From Aurantimonas marina (GTDB lineage: Bacteria; Pseudomonadota; Alphaproteobacteria; Rhizobiales; Rhizobiaceae): a stretch of DNA of 64,000 nt. The stretch covers positions 248,001-312,000 of the forward strand of contig NZ_JADDXW010000002.1 in assembly GCF_017183135.1 (NCBI RefSeq), read 5' to 3'. Numbering within the stretch: the stretch's first letter is position 1; every line of letters starts with the position of its first letter. The position numbers were made by a program, and so were the translations under genes. Under the pieces are notes generated by a model. That model was not told the origin of the DNA, ran no database searches, and saw only the letters and a list, made by a program, of their open reading frames with translations. This document shows positions 54,426 through 63,383 of this stretch, piece after piece.

Positions 54426-55295
54426 ATGGCGAAGGTTGCATTCATCGGATTGGGCGTGATGGGGTATCCGATGGCGGGCCACCTCAAGGCCAAGGGCGGG
54501 CACGACGTCACCGTGTTCAACCGCTCGGCCGCAAAGGCCGAGAAATGGGCGGCCGAGCATGGCGGATCGCATGCCGCGACGCCGCGCGAAGCTGCCAGGG
54601 ACGCGGACTTCGTGTTCTGTTGCGTCGGCAATGACGACGACGTCCGCTCCGTCATCTACGGTGACGACGGAGCCTTCGCCGGCATGAAGCCGGGCGCGAC
54701 CCTGATCGACAACACCACCGCTTCGGCGGAGCTGGCCCGCGAACTAGACGCGGCGGCCAGGGAAAAGGGTTTCAAATTCATCGACGCTCCGGTCTCGGGC
54801 GGCCAGGCCGGCGCCGAGAACGGCGCCCTGACTGTCATGTGCGGCGGCAAGCAGGCCGATTTCGACGCCGCGAAGCCGGTGATCGAGGCCTATGCCAAGA
54901 TGGTCGGGCTGATGGGTCCGGCCGGGTCCGGCCAACTCACCAAGATGATGAACCAGATCTGCATCGCCGGTCTCGTCCAGGGGCTGTCGGAGGCGATCGC
55001 CTTCGGCCAGAATTCCGGACTCGACATCGAGAATGTCGTCTCCGTCATCTCCAAGGGCGCCGCCGGCTCCTGGCAGATGGAGAACCGCCACAAGACCATG
55101 AACGAGGGCCATTACGAGCATGGCTTCGCGGTCGAATGGATGCGCAAGGATCTGGGCATCTGCCTCGAGGAGGCCAAGCGCAACGGCTCGACCCTCCCCG
55201 TTACCGCCCTCGTCGACCAGTTCTATGCCGACGTCGAACAGATGGGCGGCAAGCGCTGGGATACCTCGTCGCTGCTGGCGCGGCTCAAGCGCTGA
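54426..55295 (+). CDS. Beta-hydroxyacid dehydrogenase (3-hydroxyisobutyrate / tartronate semialdehyde reductase type)
   Basis: 289 residues. The cofactor motif VAFIGLGVMGYPMAGHL opens the protein. The substrate motif FKFIDAPVSGGQAGAENGAL and the catalytic lysine region GSGQLTKMMNQICIA follow, then KDLGICLEEAKRNGSTLP in the C-terminal domain. These NAD(P)-dependent enzymes interconvert small beta-hydroxyacids and semialdehydes; exact substrate is not resolved. A GGGAG site lies before the ATG. It follows the ABC permeases by 93 bases. Confidence 0.9.
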   Translation: MAKVAFIGLGVMGYPMAGHLKAKGGHDVTVFNRSAAKAEKWAAEHGGSHAATPREAARDADFVFCCVGNDDDVRSVIYGDDGAFAGMKPGATLIDNTTASAELARELDAAAREKGFKFIDAPVSGGQAGAENGALTVMCGGKQADFDAAKPVIEAYAKMVGLMGPAGSGQLTKMMNQICIAGLVQGLSEAIAFGQNSGLDIENVVSVISKGAAGSWQMENRHKTMNEGHYEHGFAVEWMRKDLGICLEEAKRNGSTLPVTALVDQFYADVEQMGGKRWDTSSLLARLKR

Positions 55296-55368
55296 GCAAC
55301 GCGGCGGGCGGCTTCCCGGCGGGCGCTGCCGCGCCTGCCCGTCCAGCGCGACCCACCGCCGCTCCGTC

Positions 55369-55854
55369 TCAACTCTCCCGCGGTTCCTTGTCCAGCACCA
55401 TGTAGTCGAGCGGCATTTCGGTCGTGTATTTGATCTGCTCCATGGCGAAGGACGAGGAGACGTCGCGGATCTCGATCTTGGCGATCATCCGCTTGTAGAA
55501 GGCGTCATAGGCGGCGATGTCCGGCACCACGACGCGCAGGAGATAATCAACGTCGCCGCTCATGCGGTAGAACTCGACAACCTCGGGAAACTCGCCGACC
55601 ACCTCGGAGAAGCGCTTCAGCCATTCGTTGGAGTGGGAACTGGTGCGGATCGAAACGAAGACCGTCACTCGAGCGTTAACCTTGGCGGGATTGAGGATCG
55701 CCACCCGCCGCTTGATCACGCCCTCTTCCTCGAGCTTCTGGATGCGCCGCCAGCACGGCGTCGTCGACAGGCCGACGCGCTTGGCGACGTCGGCGACCGC
55801 CAGCGTCGCGTTTTCCTGCAGCAGCCTCAGTATCTTCTTGTCCAGCCGGTCCAT
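55369..55854 (-). CDS. Lrp/AsnC family transcriptional regulator
   Basis: 161 residues. The N-terminal helix-turn-helix (LDKKILRLLQENATLAVADV, then AKRVGLSTTPCWRRIQKLEE) is followed by the effector-binding RAM domain (VTVFVSIRTSSHSNEWLKRF, MSGDVDYLLRVVVPDIAAYD). Such regulators respond to amino acids and often control nearby transport or catabolic genes; the convergent dehydrogenase and amino-acid transporter are plausible targets. No operator is identified. Confidence 0.93.
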   Translation of the reverse strand: MDRLDKKILRLLQENATLAVADVAKRVGLSTTPCWRRIQKLEEEGVIKRRVAILNPAKVNARVTVFVSIRTSSHSNEWLKRFSEVVGEFPEVVEFYRMSGDVDYLLRVVVPDIAAYDAFYKRMIAKIEIRDVSSSFAMEQIKYTTEMPLDYMVLDKEPRES

Positions 55855-55928
55855 CGACGCCTTACTCCCTGTCCTGCGCCCGAAGGATTACAGGAGGCGC
55901 GCAAAAATCGGTAGGCCGGCCGGTCTGC

Positions 55929-56546
55929 TCACACAAGGTCCGCCACCCGCCGCTTCAGTTCCGGCAGAAGCTCGGCCGCGAACCAGGGATGACGCTTCAG
56001 CCAGGCATTGTTGCGCCAGGACGGATGCGGCAGCGGCAATACCTGCGCGAAGCGCCCCTCCCCTGCGAGGATGTTGCGCCAGTCGGCAACCGTCTCGGTC
56101 AGCGTCCGCGCGCCGCCGCCAGCGATATGGAAACGCTGGGCGTACAGGCCGATCGCCAGAACCAGCTCGACCTGCGGCATCGCGCGCATCACCCGTTCGT
56201 GCCACGTCGCCCGGCACTCCTTGCGCGGCGGCAGGTCGCCGCCCTTGCCGTCGTATCCCGGGAAGCAGAAGCCCATCGGCACGATCGCGACCCGCGTCGG
56301 ATCGTAGAAGACATCCGGTCCGATCCCCAGCCAATCGCGCAGCCGCACGCCCGACGGATCGTTGAACGGCTTGGTCGTCTTGTCGGCGAGATTGCCGGGC
56401 GCCTGCCCGGCGATGACGAGGCGCGCGGTCGGCGAGATCGCCAGCACCGGGTTCGGCTCGATCGGAAGCGGCGGGCCGAGCGGCGCCTCGCGGCAAATCC
56501 GGCAGGAGCGGATCGTGTGATAGAGCGTCGTCGGATCGTCTCTCAC
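55929..56546 (-). CDS. Uracil-DNA glycosylase family protein
   Basis: 205 residues from the GTG at 56546 (no ATG fits; the GST gene stop is 11 bases upstream). The UDG fold is shown by LVIAGQAPGNLADKTTKPF (motif 1, GxAPG) and PLPHPSWRNNAWLKRHPW (motif 2, HPS). Cysteines in RSCRIC near the N-terminus and CFPG...KEC further on could bind an iron-sulfur cluster as in family 4/5 enzymes. It should remove uracil or related damaged bases. It follows the GST gene on the same strand and may be co-transcribed. Confidence 0.87.
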   Translation of the reverse strand: MRDDPTTLYHTIRSCRICREAPLGPPLPIEPNPVLAISPTARLVIAGQAPGNLADKTTKPFNDPSGVRLRDWLGIGPDVFYDPTRVAIVPMGFCFPGYDGKGGDLPPRKECRATWHERVMRAMPQVELVLAIGLYAQRFHIAGGGARTLTETVADWRNILAGEGRFAQVLPLPHPSWRNNAWLKRHPWFAAELLPELKRRVADLV

Positions 56547-56557
56547 CGCCGCGATGC

Positions 56558-57169
56558 TCAGGCCTTGGCGCTTGGCCGCGATGAGACCTCCGCATACCAG
56601 CGGCGAACGTTCTCCAGATCCTCTGACGGCGTGATCTTCGCCGGCTTCATGAAATCCACCGCGATCATGCCGGTGATGTCGGCAACGCTGTAGGCATCGC
56701 CCGCCGCGAATCGGTTGTCCGCCAGATGCGCGTCGAACAGCTTGAGAAATTCCAGCGCCTTCGGCCGGTTCGCCTCGCCCCATTCTGCGACCTGCGGCAC
56801 TTCCCATCCGGCCATCGCCGGATGGGTGTGACGGAACGCCGCGGCCACAGGCTGGAGGAGGCCGAGTTCAAGCCGGCGGTTCCACATCTCGACCTTGGCC
56901 CGGCCCAGCGCGCCGGTGCCGAACAGCGGCGGTTCGGGATGTTCTTCCTCGAAATAGCGGCAGATGGCGATTGACTCGGTCAGGCAGGTGCCGTCGTCGA
57001 GCTCGAGAACCGGAAGCCGTTGCAAGGGATTACGGCGGGTAATCTCATCCGATTTGTGACCCAGTTCGCCCATATCGACGGGCTCGATTGGGACATCGAT
57101 CCCCTTTTCGGCCAGATAGACCCGCACCCTGCGCGGATTGGGCGCGCGCCCCCCATCGAACAGTTTCAT
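56558..57169 (-). CDS. Glutathione S-transferase family protein
   Basis: 203 residues. The N-terminal thioredoxin-like domain shows MKLFDGGRAPNPRRVRVYLA (serine/asparagine active-site region), NPLQRLPVLELDDGTCLTES (cis-proline and glutathione gamma-glutamyl binding) and ICRYFEEEHP. The C-terminal helical domain contains the N-capping AGDAYSVADITGMIAVDF. The substrate is not predictable. It is 11 bases upstream of the uracil-DNA glycosylase gene. Confidence 0.93.
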   Translation of the reverse strand: MKLFDGGRAPNPRRVRVYLAEKGIDVPIEPVDMGELGHKSDEITRRNPLQRLPVLELDDGTCLTESIAICRYFEEEHPEPPLFGTGALGRAKVEMWNRRLELGLLQPVAAAFRHTHPAMAGWEVPQVAEWGEANRPKALEFLKLFDAHLADNRFAAGDAYSVADITGMIAVDFMKPAKITPSEDLENVRRWYAEVSSRPSAKA

Positions 57170-57366
57170 TCCGTCATCTCCCGATCCCGCTTCACCGGCA
57201 ATGGTTTAGGCAGGCGCGGCCCCGCTGCCAAGGCGACGCGGCACACCGGCGTTCGTCCTGCGGGAGGACACGTAACGCCCGAACGGATGCCCGCCGCGCG
57301 GTTTCCACAGAACAACTAGCCTTTTCGTTATTCCTTAAGGCATTTTTTTAAGCTTCTCGAAACAGG

Positions 57367-58914
57367 ATGGCATCGTTTCAGCGCGTAGCCAGGCGATCGA
57401 TCGGGTTCATGTCAGTCGCAGCCCCACCCAGTTATGACCACGCCGTCGTCGCACGACGGCGCGCCGCACGTAGCGGCGATATCGCCAAGACCCTCAAGGC
57501 GACGCGCGAGCGGCTGTCGTCGCGCGGCGGTCTTGCGCCGGGATTCGACCGCGAGCTACTGACCCAGCATGCCGCCGCGCTGCAGGCGGCGGCCATCGTG
57601 CTGCCGCTGCCGGTCATCTTGACCGGACTGGGGCTGTCGGTCTTCACCGGTCCGCTGCCCGCGATCCTTTGGACCGGCTTCGCGCTTCTCGGCTACCTCG
57701 CACTGGTTCTCCTCTCGCGGCGTTTCGCGACCGATATATCGGGACGGCTCGACGTCTCACGCTGGGCCAAGATCTTCGTCGTCGGCCATGTCGCCGCCGG
57801 GCTTTCGTGGGCCTATCTCGCGACGCTGTCCTGCGCCGATTGCGTACCGCTTCGCTTCGAGATCTTCCAGTTCACCGTGCTGTTCCTGGCGATCGCGATG
57901 ATCGCGATGATCTCCTCGACCCTGAAGGCGGTGGTCCCCCTCACGTTTCTACCGATGGTGCTGGTCCTCGGCTATGGCATCGTCGCGGCTCCGCAGCCGG
58001 TTCTCGGCGCCATGCACGCCGTGCTGATCGGCGCCGTGCCGTTCTTCGCCGTGGTCGCGGAGACACTGCGCCGCGCCGCGATCGCGCAATTGAAGCATCA
58101 AAGTGAAAAAGACGAGTTGATCACCGAACTCGACATCGCCCGCGTCATGTCCGACGAAGCGCGCCTGCGCGCCGAGGAAGCCAATCTGGCCAAATCCCGC
58201 TTTCTGGCGACGATGAGCCATGAGCTGCGCACGCCGCTCAACGCCATTCTCGGTTTTTCGGAGGTCATGAGCAACGAGATTCTCGGGCCGGTCGGCAATG
58301 ATTCCTACAAGGAATATGTCGCCGACATCCATGCCTCCGGCCAGCATCTCCTGGGCCTGATCAACGAGATCCTCGACCTTTCGCGCGTCGAGGCGGGACG
58401 ATACAATCTCGACGAGGAAGCCATCGAACTCGTGCCGATCGCCCGCGCCTGCATCGGCTATATCAAAGTCAAGGCCAAGGCGAAGAACCTCGTGGTGCGC
58501 TCGGAGTTCGAGAAGGACCTCCCGGCGATGTGGGCGGACGAACGGTCGCTCCGCCAGATCATCATCAACCTTCTGTCGAACGCGGTGAAATTCACCCCGC
58601 GCGGCGGCGAGATCGTGCTGCGGGTCGGCTGGACGGCCGGAGGCGGCCAATACGTTTCCGTCAAGGACAATGGCCCCGGTATTCCCGAGGAGGAAATCCC
58701 GATCGTGCTGTCGTCCTTCGGTCAGGGCTCGATCGCCATCAAGAGCGCCGAACAGGGCACCGGTCTTGGATTGCCGATCGTCCAGGCGCTGGTCAAAATG
58801 CATGGTGGCAGCTTCGAACTCCTGTCGCGTCTGCGCGAAGGCACCGAGGCGATCGCGATCTTCCCCAACTCCCGTGTCCTCGAGGTGATGCCGGCGCTCG
58901 ACGAGCAGGAATGA
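57367..58914 (+). CDS. Membrane-bound sensor histidine kinase
   Basis: 515 residues. Six hydrophobic helices (about residues 70-235) form the sensor, without a recognised ligand domain. A coiled coil (ELDIARVMSDEARLRAEEAN) leads to the dimerisation/H box FLATMSHELRTPLNAILGFS with the phosphorylated histidine. The ATPase domain has N box NLLSNAVKFTP, G1 KDNGPGIPEEEI and G2 GTGLGLPIVQALV. Its kinase domain resembles PleC/PdhS-type kinases of alphaproteobacteria. No response-regulator gene is adjacent, so the partner is elsewhere. Confidence 0.92.
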   Translation: MASFQRVARRSIGFMSVAAPPSYDHAVVARRRAARSGDIAKTLKATRERLSSRGGLAPGFDRELLTQHAAALQAAAIVLPLPVILTGLGLSVFTGPLPAILWTGFALLGYLALVLLSRRFATDISGRLDVSRWAKIFVVGHVAAGLSWAYLATLSCADCVPLRFEIFQFTVLFLAIAMIAMISSTLKAVVPLTFLPMVLVLGYGIVAAPQPVLGAMHAVLIGAVPFFAVVAETLRRAAIAQLKHQSEKDELITELDIARVMSDEARLRAEEANLAKSRFLATMSHELRTPLNAILGFSEVMSNEILGPVGNDSYKEYVADIHASGQHLLGLINEILDLSRVEAGRYNLDEEAIELVPIARACIGYIKVKAKAKNLVVRSEFEKDLPAMWADERSLRQIIINLLSNAVKFTPRGGEIVLRVGWTAGGGQYVSVKDNGPGIPEEEIPIVLSSFGQGSIAIKSAEQGTGLGLPIVQALVKMHGGSFELLSRLREGTEAIAIFPNSRVLEVMPALDEQE

Positions 58915-59022
58915 ACGGATGCGCGGTGCCCGGTCGCCGGTTTTTTGCTTGTTCCGTCTCCCTACGCTCGCCATATGAACGCCTGTGAACGACCATGGCT
59001 GTGACCAGACCCGGCGGGACTC

Positions 59023-59268
59023 ATGAGCATCGAAAGCCCCTGCATCCTCGTCTGCGTACTCGATCCGAAGAGCGGCTACTGCTTCGGCTGCGGGCGGACC
59101 GGCGAGGAGATCGCCAGTTGGACCTCGGTCTCGCCCGAGACCCGCCGCGCGGTGACTGAAGTGCTGCCCAGCCGGCTCGCGAACGTCGAGCGACCGGCGC
59201 GGCGCGAGACCGCCCGCTCCCGGCGTGCCCGCGAGCGGCGTGAAATGGACGCCGGCAGCGATGCGTAG
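59023..59268 (+). CDS. DUF1289 family protein
   Basis: 81 residues. The N-terminal half is the DUF1289 signature with four conserved cysteines: SPCILVCVLDPKSGYCFGCG, followed by RTGEEIASWTSVSPETRR. The cysteines suggest metal or cluster binding. The C-terminal 30 residues are Arg-rich. It overlaps the aspartic protease gene by eight bases, an arrangement common in Rhizobiales. Confidence 0.9.
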   Translation: MSIESPCILVCVLDPKSGYCFGCGRTGEEIASWTSVSPETRRAVTEVLPSRLANVERPARRETARSRRARERREMDAGSDA

Positions 59269-59968
59269 CGGCCGGCTCCTTTGGATCATCCTCGGCCTTC
59301 TGGCCGCGGCCGGTCTGGCGCTCGTGTTCAATGGCGACGGCAAAATCGTCGGCCTTGATGACGATCAGTTCGCCAGCCTTGCCTATTATGGTGCCTGGGG
59401 CCTGGTGCTGGCGTCGACGGCGGTTCTCATGCTGCGCACCCGTCTCGGCGAAGCACTGAGGGGCGCGGCGATCTGGTTTCTCGCCTTTGTCGTACTGATC
59501 GGCCTCTATACCTTCCTGCCGGACTTGGCCTCCCTGAAAAACCGGTTGATGGCGGCGCTTGTGCCCGGCACGCTCGTGGCGATCGGCGCCCCCGAGGGCA
59601 ACAGGTTCATGACGCTGCGCGGACGGGACGATCATTTCCGGCTGGACGGTTCGATCGACGGCAAGTCTGTCTCCTTTATCGTCGACACCGGCGCCTCCGT
59701 TGTCGCCATGGACCGAACGATCGCCGAGACGATCGGCATCGACACGGCCAGCCTCCGCTTTTCACAGGAGGTGATGACGGCGAACGGCATCGCCCGGGCG
59801 GCACCGATCCGGCTCGACGCGGTCCGCGTCGGCGATATCGTGCGCCACGATGTCCCGGCGGCGGTCACCGAGGGTGAGGGTCTCGGCGTCGCTCTTCTGG
59901 GCATGAGTTTCCTCAACACCCTCACCTCCTTCGACTTCCGCGGCGACCGGCTGATCCTGACGGATTAG
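59261..59968 (+). CDS. TIGR02281-type clan AA aspartic protease
   Basis: 235 residues. Three hydrophobic helices occupy the first 105 residues, then a retropepsin-like domain: SFIVDTGASVVAMDRTIAET holds the catalytic Asp (DTGAS), with the C-terminal GVALLGMSFLNTLTSFDF (the Gly-Met-Ser-Phe-Leu motif of the family). It should be a membrane-anchored single-domain aspartic protease active as a dimer. The ATG at 59261 is inside the end of the DUF1289 gene, indicating coupled translation. Confidence 0.9.
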   Translation: MRSGRLLWIILGLLAAAGLALVFNGDGKIVGLDDDQFASLAYYGAWGLVLASTAVLMLRTRLGEALRGAAIWFLAFVVLIGLYTFLPDLASLKNRLMAALVPGTLVAIGAPEGNRFMTLRGRDDHFRLDGSIDGKSVSFIVDTGASVVAMDRTIAETIGIDTASLRFSQEVMTANGIARAAPIRLDAVRVGDIVRHDVPAAVTEGEGLGVALLGMSFLNTLTSFDFRGDRLILTD

Positions 59969-59984
59969 GTCGCCCGATCGGCAG

Positions 59985-60809
59985 TCACAGCAGACTATAG
60001 GCGAAGCGCGCCGCGACGATCAGCAGGAACCCGCCGAAGCCGAGCTCGAGCTGGCGTCGGGTCAGCCGATGCGCCAGCGCCACGCCGAGCGGCACCGCGA
60101 GGATCGAGGCCGGCGCGACGAGGCCGACGGCGGCGAGGCTGACGAAACCAAGGCTGAACGACGGCAGCAGCGGATTGCCCCAGCCGCCGACGATATAGGC
60201 GAGAACGCCGGGAACCGAGATTAGGACGCCCACGCCGGCGCTGGTCGCCACCGCCTGGATCATCGGCCGGCCGTAGAGGGTCATGAAGGTGTTGTTGAGA
60301 ATACCGCCGCCGATTCCCATCAGCGACGACAGCAGACCGATGAGGAATCCGGCCACCGAGCGTCCGGCAAGGCCCGGTAGGTCCGGACCCAGCAAGAAGC
60401 CGATACGCCCGAAGATCAGCTTCAGTCCGAGCGTGAGGGCGAGCGCGGCGAAGATCGCGCGAAGTTCCGCCGACGTGGCCGACGCCGCGACAGCGGCCCC
60501 GGCGACGGCGCCGAGCGGGATGGCGATCGTCCAGCCCTTCAGCAACCGCCAGTCGACCGCGTCCCGCTTCCAGTGCGAGGCAAGCGAGCGCAGCGACGTC
60601 GGTATGATGATCGCGACCGAAGAGCCGATGGCCAGATGCATCGAGACGGCGTGGCTGACGCCAAGCCCCTCGAAGGTCTGATAGAGGACGGGAACAAAGA
60701 TCGCCCCGCCGCCGACGCCAAACAGACCGGCGAGGAAGCCGGCGGCTGCGGCGGCCGCGACGATTGGCAAGGCCAGAGCGGCAAGGGAAGCGAGATCGAT
60801 CGGAATCAT
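59985..60809 (-). CDS. TauE/SafE (TSUP) family sulfite exporter-like protein
   Basis: 274 residues, about eight hydrophobic helices in two repeats, with glycine-rich signatures AAGFLAGLFGVGGGAIFVPVLY in repeat 1 and GLLSSLMGIGGGILNNTFMT in repeat 2. Family members export sulfite, sulfoacetate or other organosulfur anions. It is downstream of dusA on the same strand, with 83 bases between. The 16-base gap to the converging protease gene holds no terminator I can see. Confidence 0.92.
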   Translation of the reverse strand: MIPIDLASLAALALPIVAAAAAAGFLAGLFGVGGGAIFVPVLYQTFEGLGVSHAVSMHLAIGSSVAIIIPTSLRSLASHWKRDAVDWRLLKGWTIAIPLGAVAGAAVAASATSAELRAIFAALALTLGLKLIFGRIGFLLGPDLPGLAGRSVAGFLIGLLSSLMGIGGGILNNTFMTLYGRPMIQAVATSAGVGVLISVPGVLAYIVGGWGNPLLPSFSLGFVSLAAVGLVAPASILAVPLGVALAHRLTRRQLELGFGGFLLIVAARFAYSLL

Positions 60810-60892
60810 GGCGCGTCATAGGCCGTCGACGCGACCTTTGCATCCCTGTTTCGGCGCGTCGAAGGGCGAAAGATCGGCCGGGGCCGTGAAAC

Positions 60893-61894
60893 TCAGGCGG
60901 CGGCGCGCCCGAAAGCCTCGATGCGCACGGCGGCAAACGCCTCCTTGAGCAGTTGCGGCCCGGCATCGGGACGGCTTGCGCCCTCGGACAGGATCTGCCG
61001 CCAGCGCCGAGCACCGGGCATGCCGTTGAACAGCCCGATCATGTGCCGCGTGACCTGGCCGAGCCGGCCACCTTGCGCGATGTGCCGGCCGGCGTAGGCG
61101 GCCATGGTGTCGATCAGCGCGGAAAAATCGATGCTCCGGGCTGCTTCGCCGAAGAAGCGGGCGTCGACGTCGACCAGCCGGTCCGGCGTCTGATAGGCGG
61201 CGCGTCCCATCATCACGCCGTCGACGTGGGGAAGCTCCGCCTCGGCCTCGCCAAGCGTTTTCAAGCCGCCATTCAGCCCCACGAAGACACCGGGAAGCCG
61301 CTGCTTCAGGCGATGAACCCGATCGTAGTCGAGCGGCGGAATGTTGCGATTCTGCTTTGGACTGAGCCCTTCGAGCCAGGCCTTGCGCGCATGGACCCAG
61401 ATACCCGCGACGCCAGCCGCCACGGCCGCGTCGGCAAGCCAGTCGAGCGCCTCTTCGGGATCCTGATCGTCGACGCCGAGCCGACACTTGACCGTCACCG
61501 GGACGGCGCTGGCTTCGGCCATCGCTGCCAGACATTCGCCGACGAGGCTCGGCTCGCGCATCAGACAGGCGCCGAAAGTGCCGGACTGGACGCGATCCGA
61601 CGGGCAGCCGACGTTCAGGTTGATCTCCTCATAGCCATAAGAGGCGGCGATCCGCGTGGCGCGCGCCAGCTTGTCCGGATCCGAACCGCCGATCTGCAGC
61701 GCCACCGGGTGCTCCGCAGCGTCGAAGCCGAGGAGCCGTTCCGCATCGCCATGCAGGATCGCGTCTGCGACGATCATCTCGGTGTAGAGCAACGCGCGCC
61801 GGGTCAACTGCCGGTGAAAGAACCGGCAGTGACGATCGGTCCAGTCGATCATAGGCGCAATGGAAAATCTACTGTGTTCCCAATGACTTAACAC
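60893..61894 (-). CDS. dusA: tRNA-dihydrouridine synthase A
   Basis: 333 residues from the GTG at 61894; a TTG at 61909 is also in frame. It reduces uridines in the tRNA D-loop with FMN and NADPH. Family motifs are RFSIAPMIDWTDRHCRFF at the N-terminus, LLYTEMIVADAI, EINLNVGCPSDRVQSGTFGA followed by the catalytic cysteine (ACLM), and VTVKCRLGVDD. The 5' end is AT-richer than the rest and uses an unusual start codon. The 5' end of dusA is a known integration site of genomic islands, and phage-type genes lie just upstream here. Confidence 0.93.
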   Translation of the reverse strand: MLSHWEHSRFSIAPMIDWTDRHCRFFHRQLTRRALLYTEMIVADAILHGDAERLLGFDAAEHPVALQIGGSDPDKLARATRIAASYGYEEINLNVGCPSDRVQSGTFGACLMREPSLVGECLAAMAEASAVPVTVKCRLGVDDQDPEEALDWLADAAVAAGVAGIWVHARKAWLEGLSPKQNRNIPPLDYDRVHRLKQRLPGVFVGLNGGLKTLGEAEAELPHVDGVMMGRAAYQTPDRLVDVDARFFGEAARSIDFSALIDTMAAYAGRHIAQGGRLGQVTRHMIGLFNGMPGARRWRQILSEGASRPDAGPQLLKEAFAAVRIEAFGRAAA

Positions 61895-61909
61895 TTGCTG
61901 TCCGTCCAA

Positions 61910-62225
61910 TCGTTGTTAGCGATGCTGATGGGGCCACTTCTGGATATCTTGCGCCCGTTGCAGTATCCCGAAGCTCAGTGCTTCCGCCCCAGCGTCCGGT
62001 GCTAAAAAATTGCTACGAACGGGTCTGTAGCACTTTTTGGGACTCTTCCAGTCGGTTCAAAGCCTTAGCGGGAATCGAATTATCGCCAGTCGGTCTTTTC
62101 GAAATTTGGACCGACCGGCACTACCGACAGCGCGCTCCGTCAGTCATTGCTTGTGGAGACTATCCACCCGCCCTAGCACGGAATGAACGGGGCGGTTATC
62201 CATGTCCAGCGGATCGGAGTAGCTG
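61910..62225. other. Lower-GC interval upstream of dusA, no gene seen
   Basis: This 316-base stretch contains no supported gene. It holds a bidirectional terminator-like hairpin (62004-62038) and is clearly AT-richer than the dusA coding region, consistent with an integrated-element remnant. Confidence 0.5.
62004..62038. terminator. Bidirectional intrinsic-terminator-like hairpin
   Basis: The stem TGCTAC (62011-62016) / GTAGCA (62027-62032) with a ten-base loop is flanked by an A-run on the left (62004-62009) and TTTTT (62034-62038) on the right, so it can end transcription from either side. Confidence 0.55.
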
Positions 62226-62435
62226 ATGTGGCAGAAAATCAAAGACTGGTATCAGGGCCGATATGTCGAGCCGCAAAACGACCTCGACGCGATCATCTTT
62301 TTGCAGGGCCACTATGAGCGCCCTCCTCTAGCAAGAGCGCTCAGTCGGATATTTCAGTTCTGGCTTGATCACTGGAAGTGGATCATCGGAACGATGATCG
62401 CAATCACCGCTCTCGGCATCAGTATCAGCCGCTGA
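62226..62435 (+). CDS. Small hypothetical membrane protein (phage-like context)
   Basis: 69 residues with a GGAG ribosome site. The first 45 residues are charged (MWQKIKDWYQGRYVEPQNDL) and a C-terminal hydrophobic helix (WIIGTMIAITALGISI) is predicted to span the membrane. I do not recognise it. Lower GC than the chromosome and the neighbouring phage-type gene suggest it belongs to an integrated-element remnant. Its last 11 bases overlap the converging gene. Confidence 0.55.
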   Translation: MWQKIKDWYQGRYVEPQNDLDAIIFLQGHYERPPLARALSRIFQFWLDHWKWIIGTMIAITALGISISR

Positions 62436-62952
62436 CGTTGCCAGCCCCCTCCTGCTTGTGGGCGGCGAGAAACTCGTCGCGCAACCGCCGGATACGATTG
62501 GCGCAGGCTTGGGCATAGTTCTTCTGGATGATTACATCGTCCGAATCCCATTCGCCCGCCTCGCCTTCGCATATCCCGATAGCGCGCTTTGCGAACAACT
62601 CCAGCCCGCTAATGTCAGGGGCGGGCGGGGCTGCGTAAAGGGGCTTCAGATCGTGTCCGTAATTTTGGCGAAGCGTTTCCGCCTGCTCTGGATCAGAGCA
62701 CCAGATCTGAATATTCCCGCTGTCGGCAAATGCTGCGTAAGCGATGGGTTGAGCTGTCAAGGAATCCTTGACAGCTGCGGCCTGCCATTCCTGAATCATA
62801 GCCCCCCATGCGGACCTGTATGTTTCCTTTCCACCTTCGCTGCACTCACGCCATGCTGCTGCAAGCATTGCCTCGCTAGCCTCAATCGGCACCATCACAT
62901 ACCCACTCGTGACCGCTTGCTGGCGGTTCTCGGTGTCGTTTTCGGTCGTCAT
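62425..62952 (-). CDS. Phage-type hypothetical protein
   Basis: 175 residues. The pattern GYVMVPIEASEAMLAAAWRE, then PIAYAAFADSGNIQIWCSDP and LKPLYAAPPAPD, is typical of small proteins of unknown function carried by proteobacterial prophages (the VPxEPTxAM and LYxxPPxP types). No catalytic motif is evident. A GAGGAAAA ribosome site precedes the ATG, with a 6-bp hairpin (62966-62981) just upstream of it. The family label rests on pattern recognition. Confidence 0.65.
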   Translation of the reverse strand: MTTENDTENRQQAVTSGYVMVPIEASEAMLAAAWRECSEGGKETYRSAWGAMIQEWQAAAVKDSLTAQPIAYAAFADSGNIQIWCSDPEQAETLRQNYGHDLKPLYAAPPAPDISGLELFAKRAIGICEGEAGEWDSDDVIIQKNYAQACANRIRRLRDEFLAAHKQEGAGNVSG

Positions 62953-63383
62953 AGAATTTTCCTCGCGGCGGTATTCCGCCGTCGTTCAGGTTTGTTGCTC
63001 GGCTTCCGGCTTGCGGACGGTCGCCCCGGGGGTTTTTGATGTTTGTTCAATCCAAACCTCGGTGCTACATGCTACGATATTGTAGCGCTAAATGTTTGGA
63101 ATCGCTACCTGATTAGGAACGGCATGTCCCATCCATCATGGGCGCGACGGCAAAGCGGCGTGTTTGGATGAATTGCATGATGCCTGCACCATTGAAGATC
63201 GCGTTTGAACGCCCTGGAGTTCGATATGGAGCAAACAGCCGACCTTTGTAATGGGGCCGGCATCGACGCGGCGCCGCGCCATTGGCTCGCCCAGCGTCCG
63301 ACGACTGTCAGGATTCAAAACGGAGACGGAACCTCCAGCAGCCACAAACCGTTTTCTCAATTTACTCGCGGGAGGAAAATATC
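62953..63383. other. 431-base interval with inverted repeats, no supported gene
   Basis: Contains the hairpin CGGCGG-TATT-CCGCCG (62966-62981) and a second inverted repeat with outer arms TCCAAAC (63051-63057) and GTTTGGA (63094-63100) and inner arms GCTAC/GTAGC (63071-63086). A 60-residue frame at 63205-63387 lacks a ribosome site and similarity. Confidence 0.5.
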
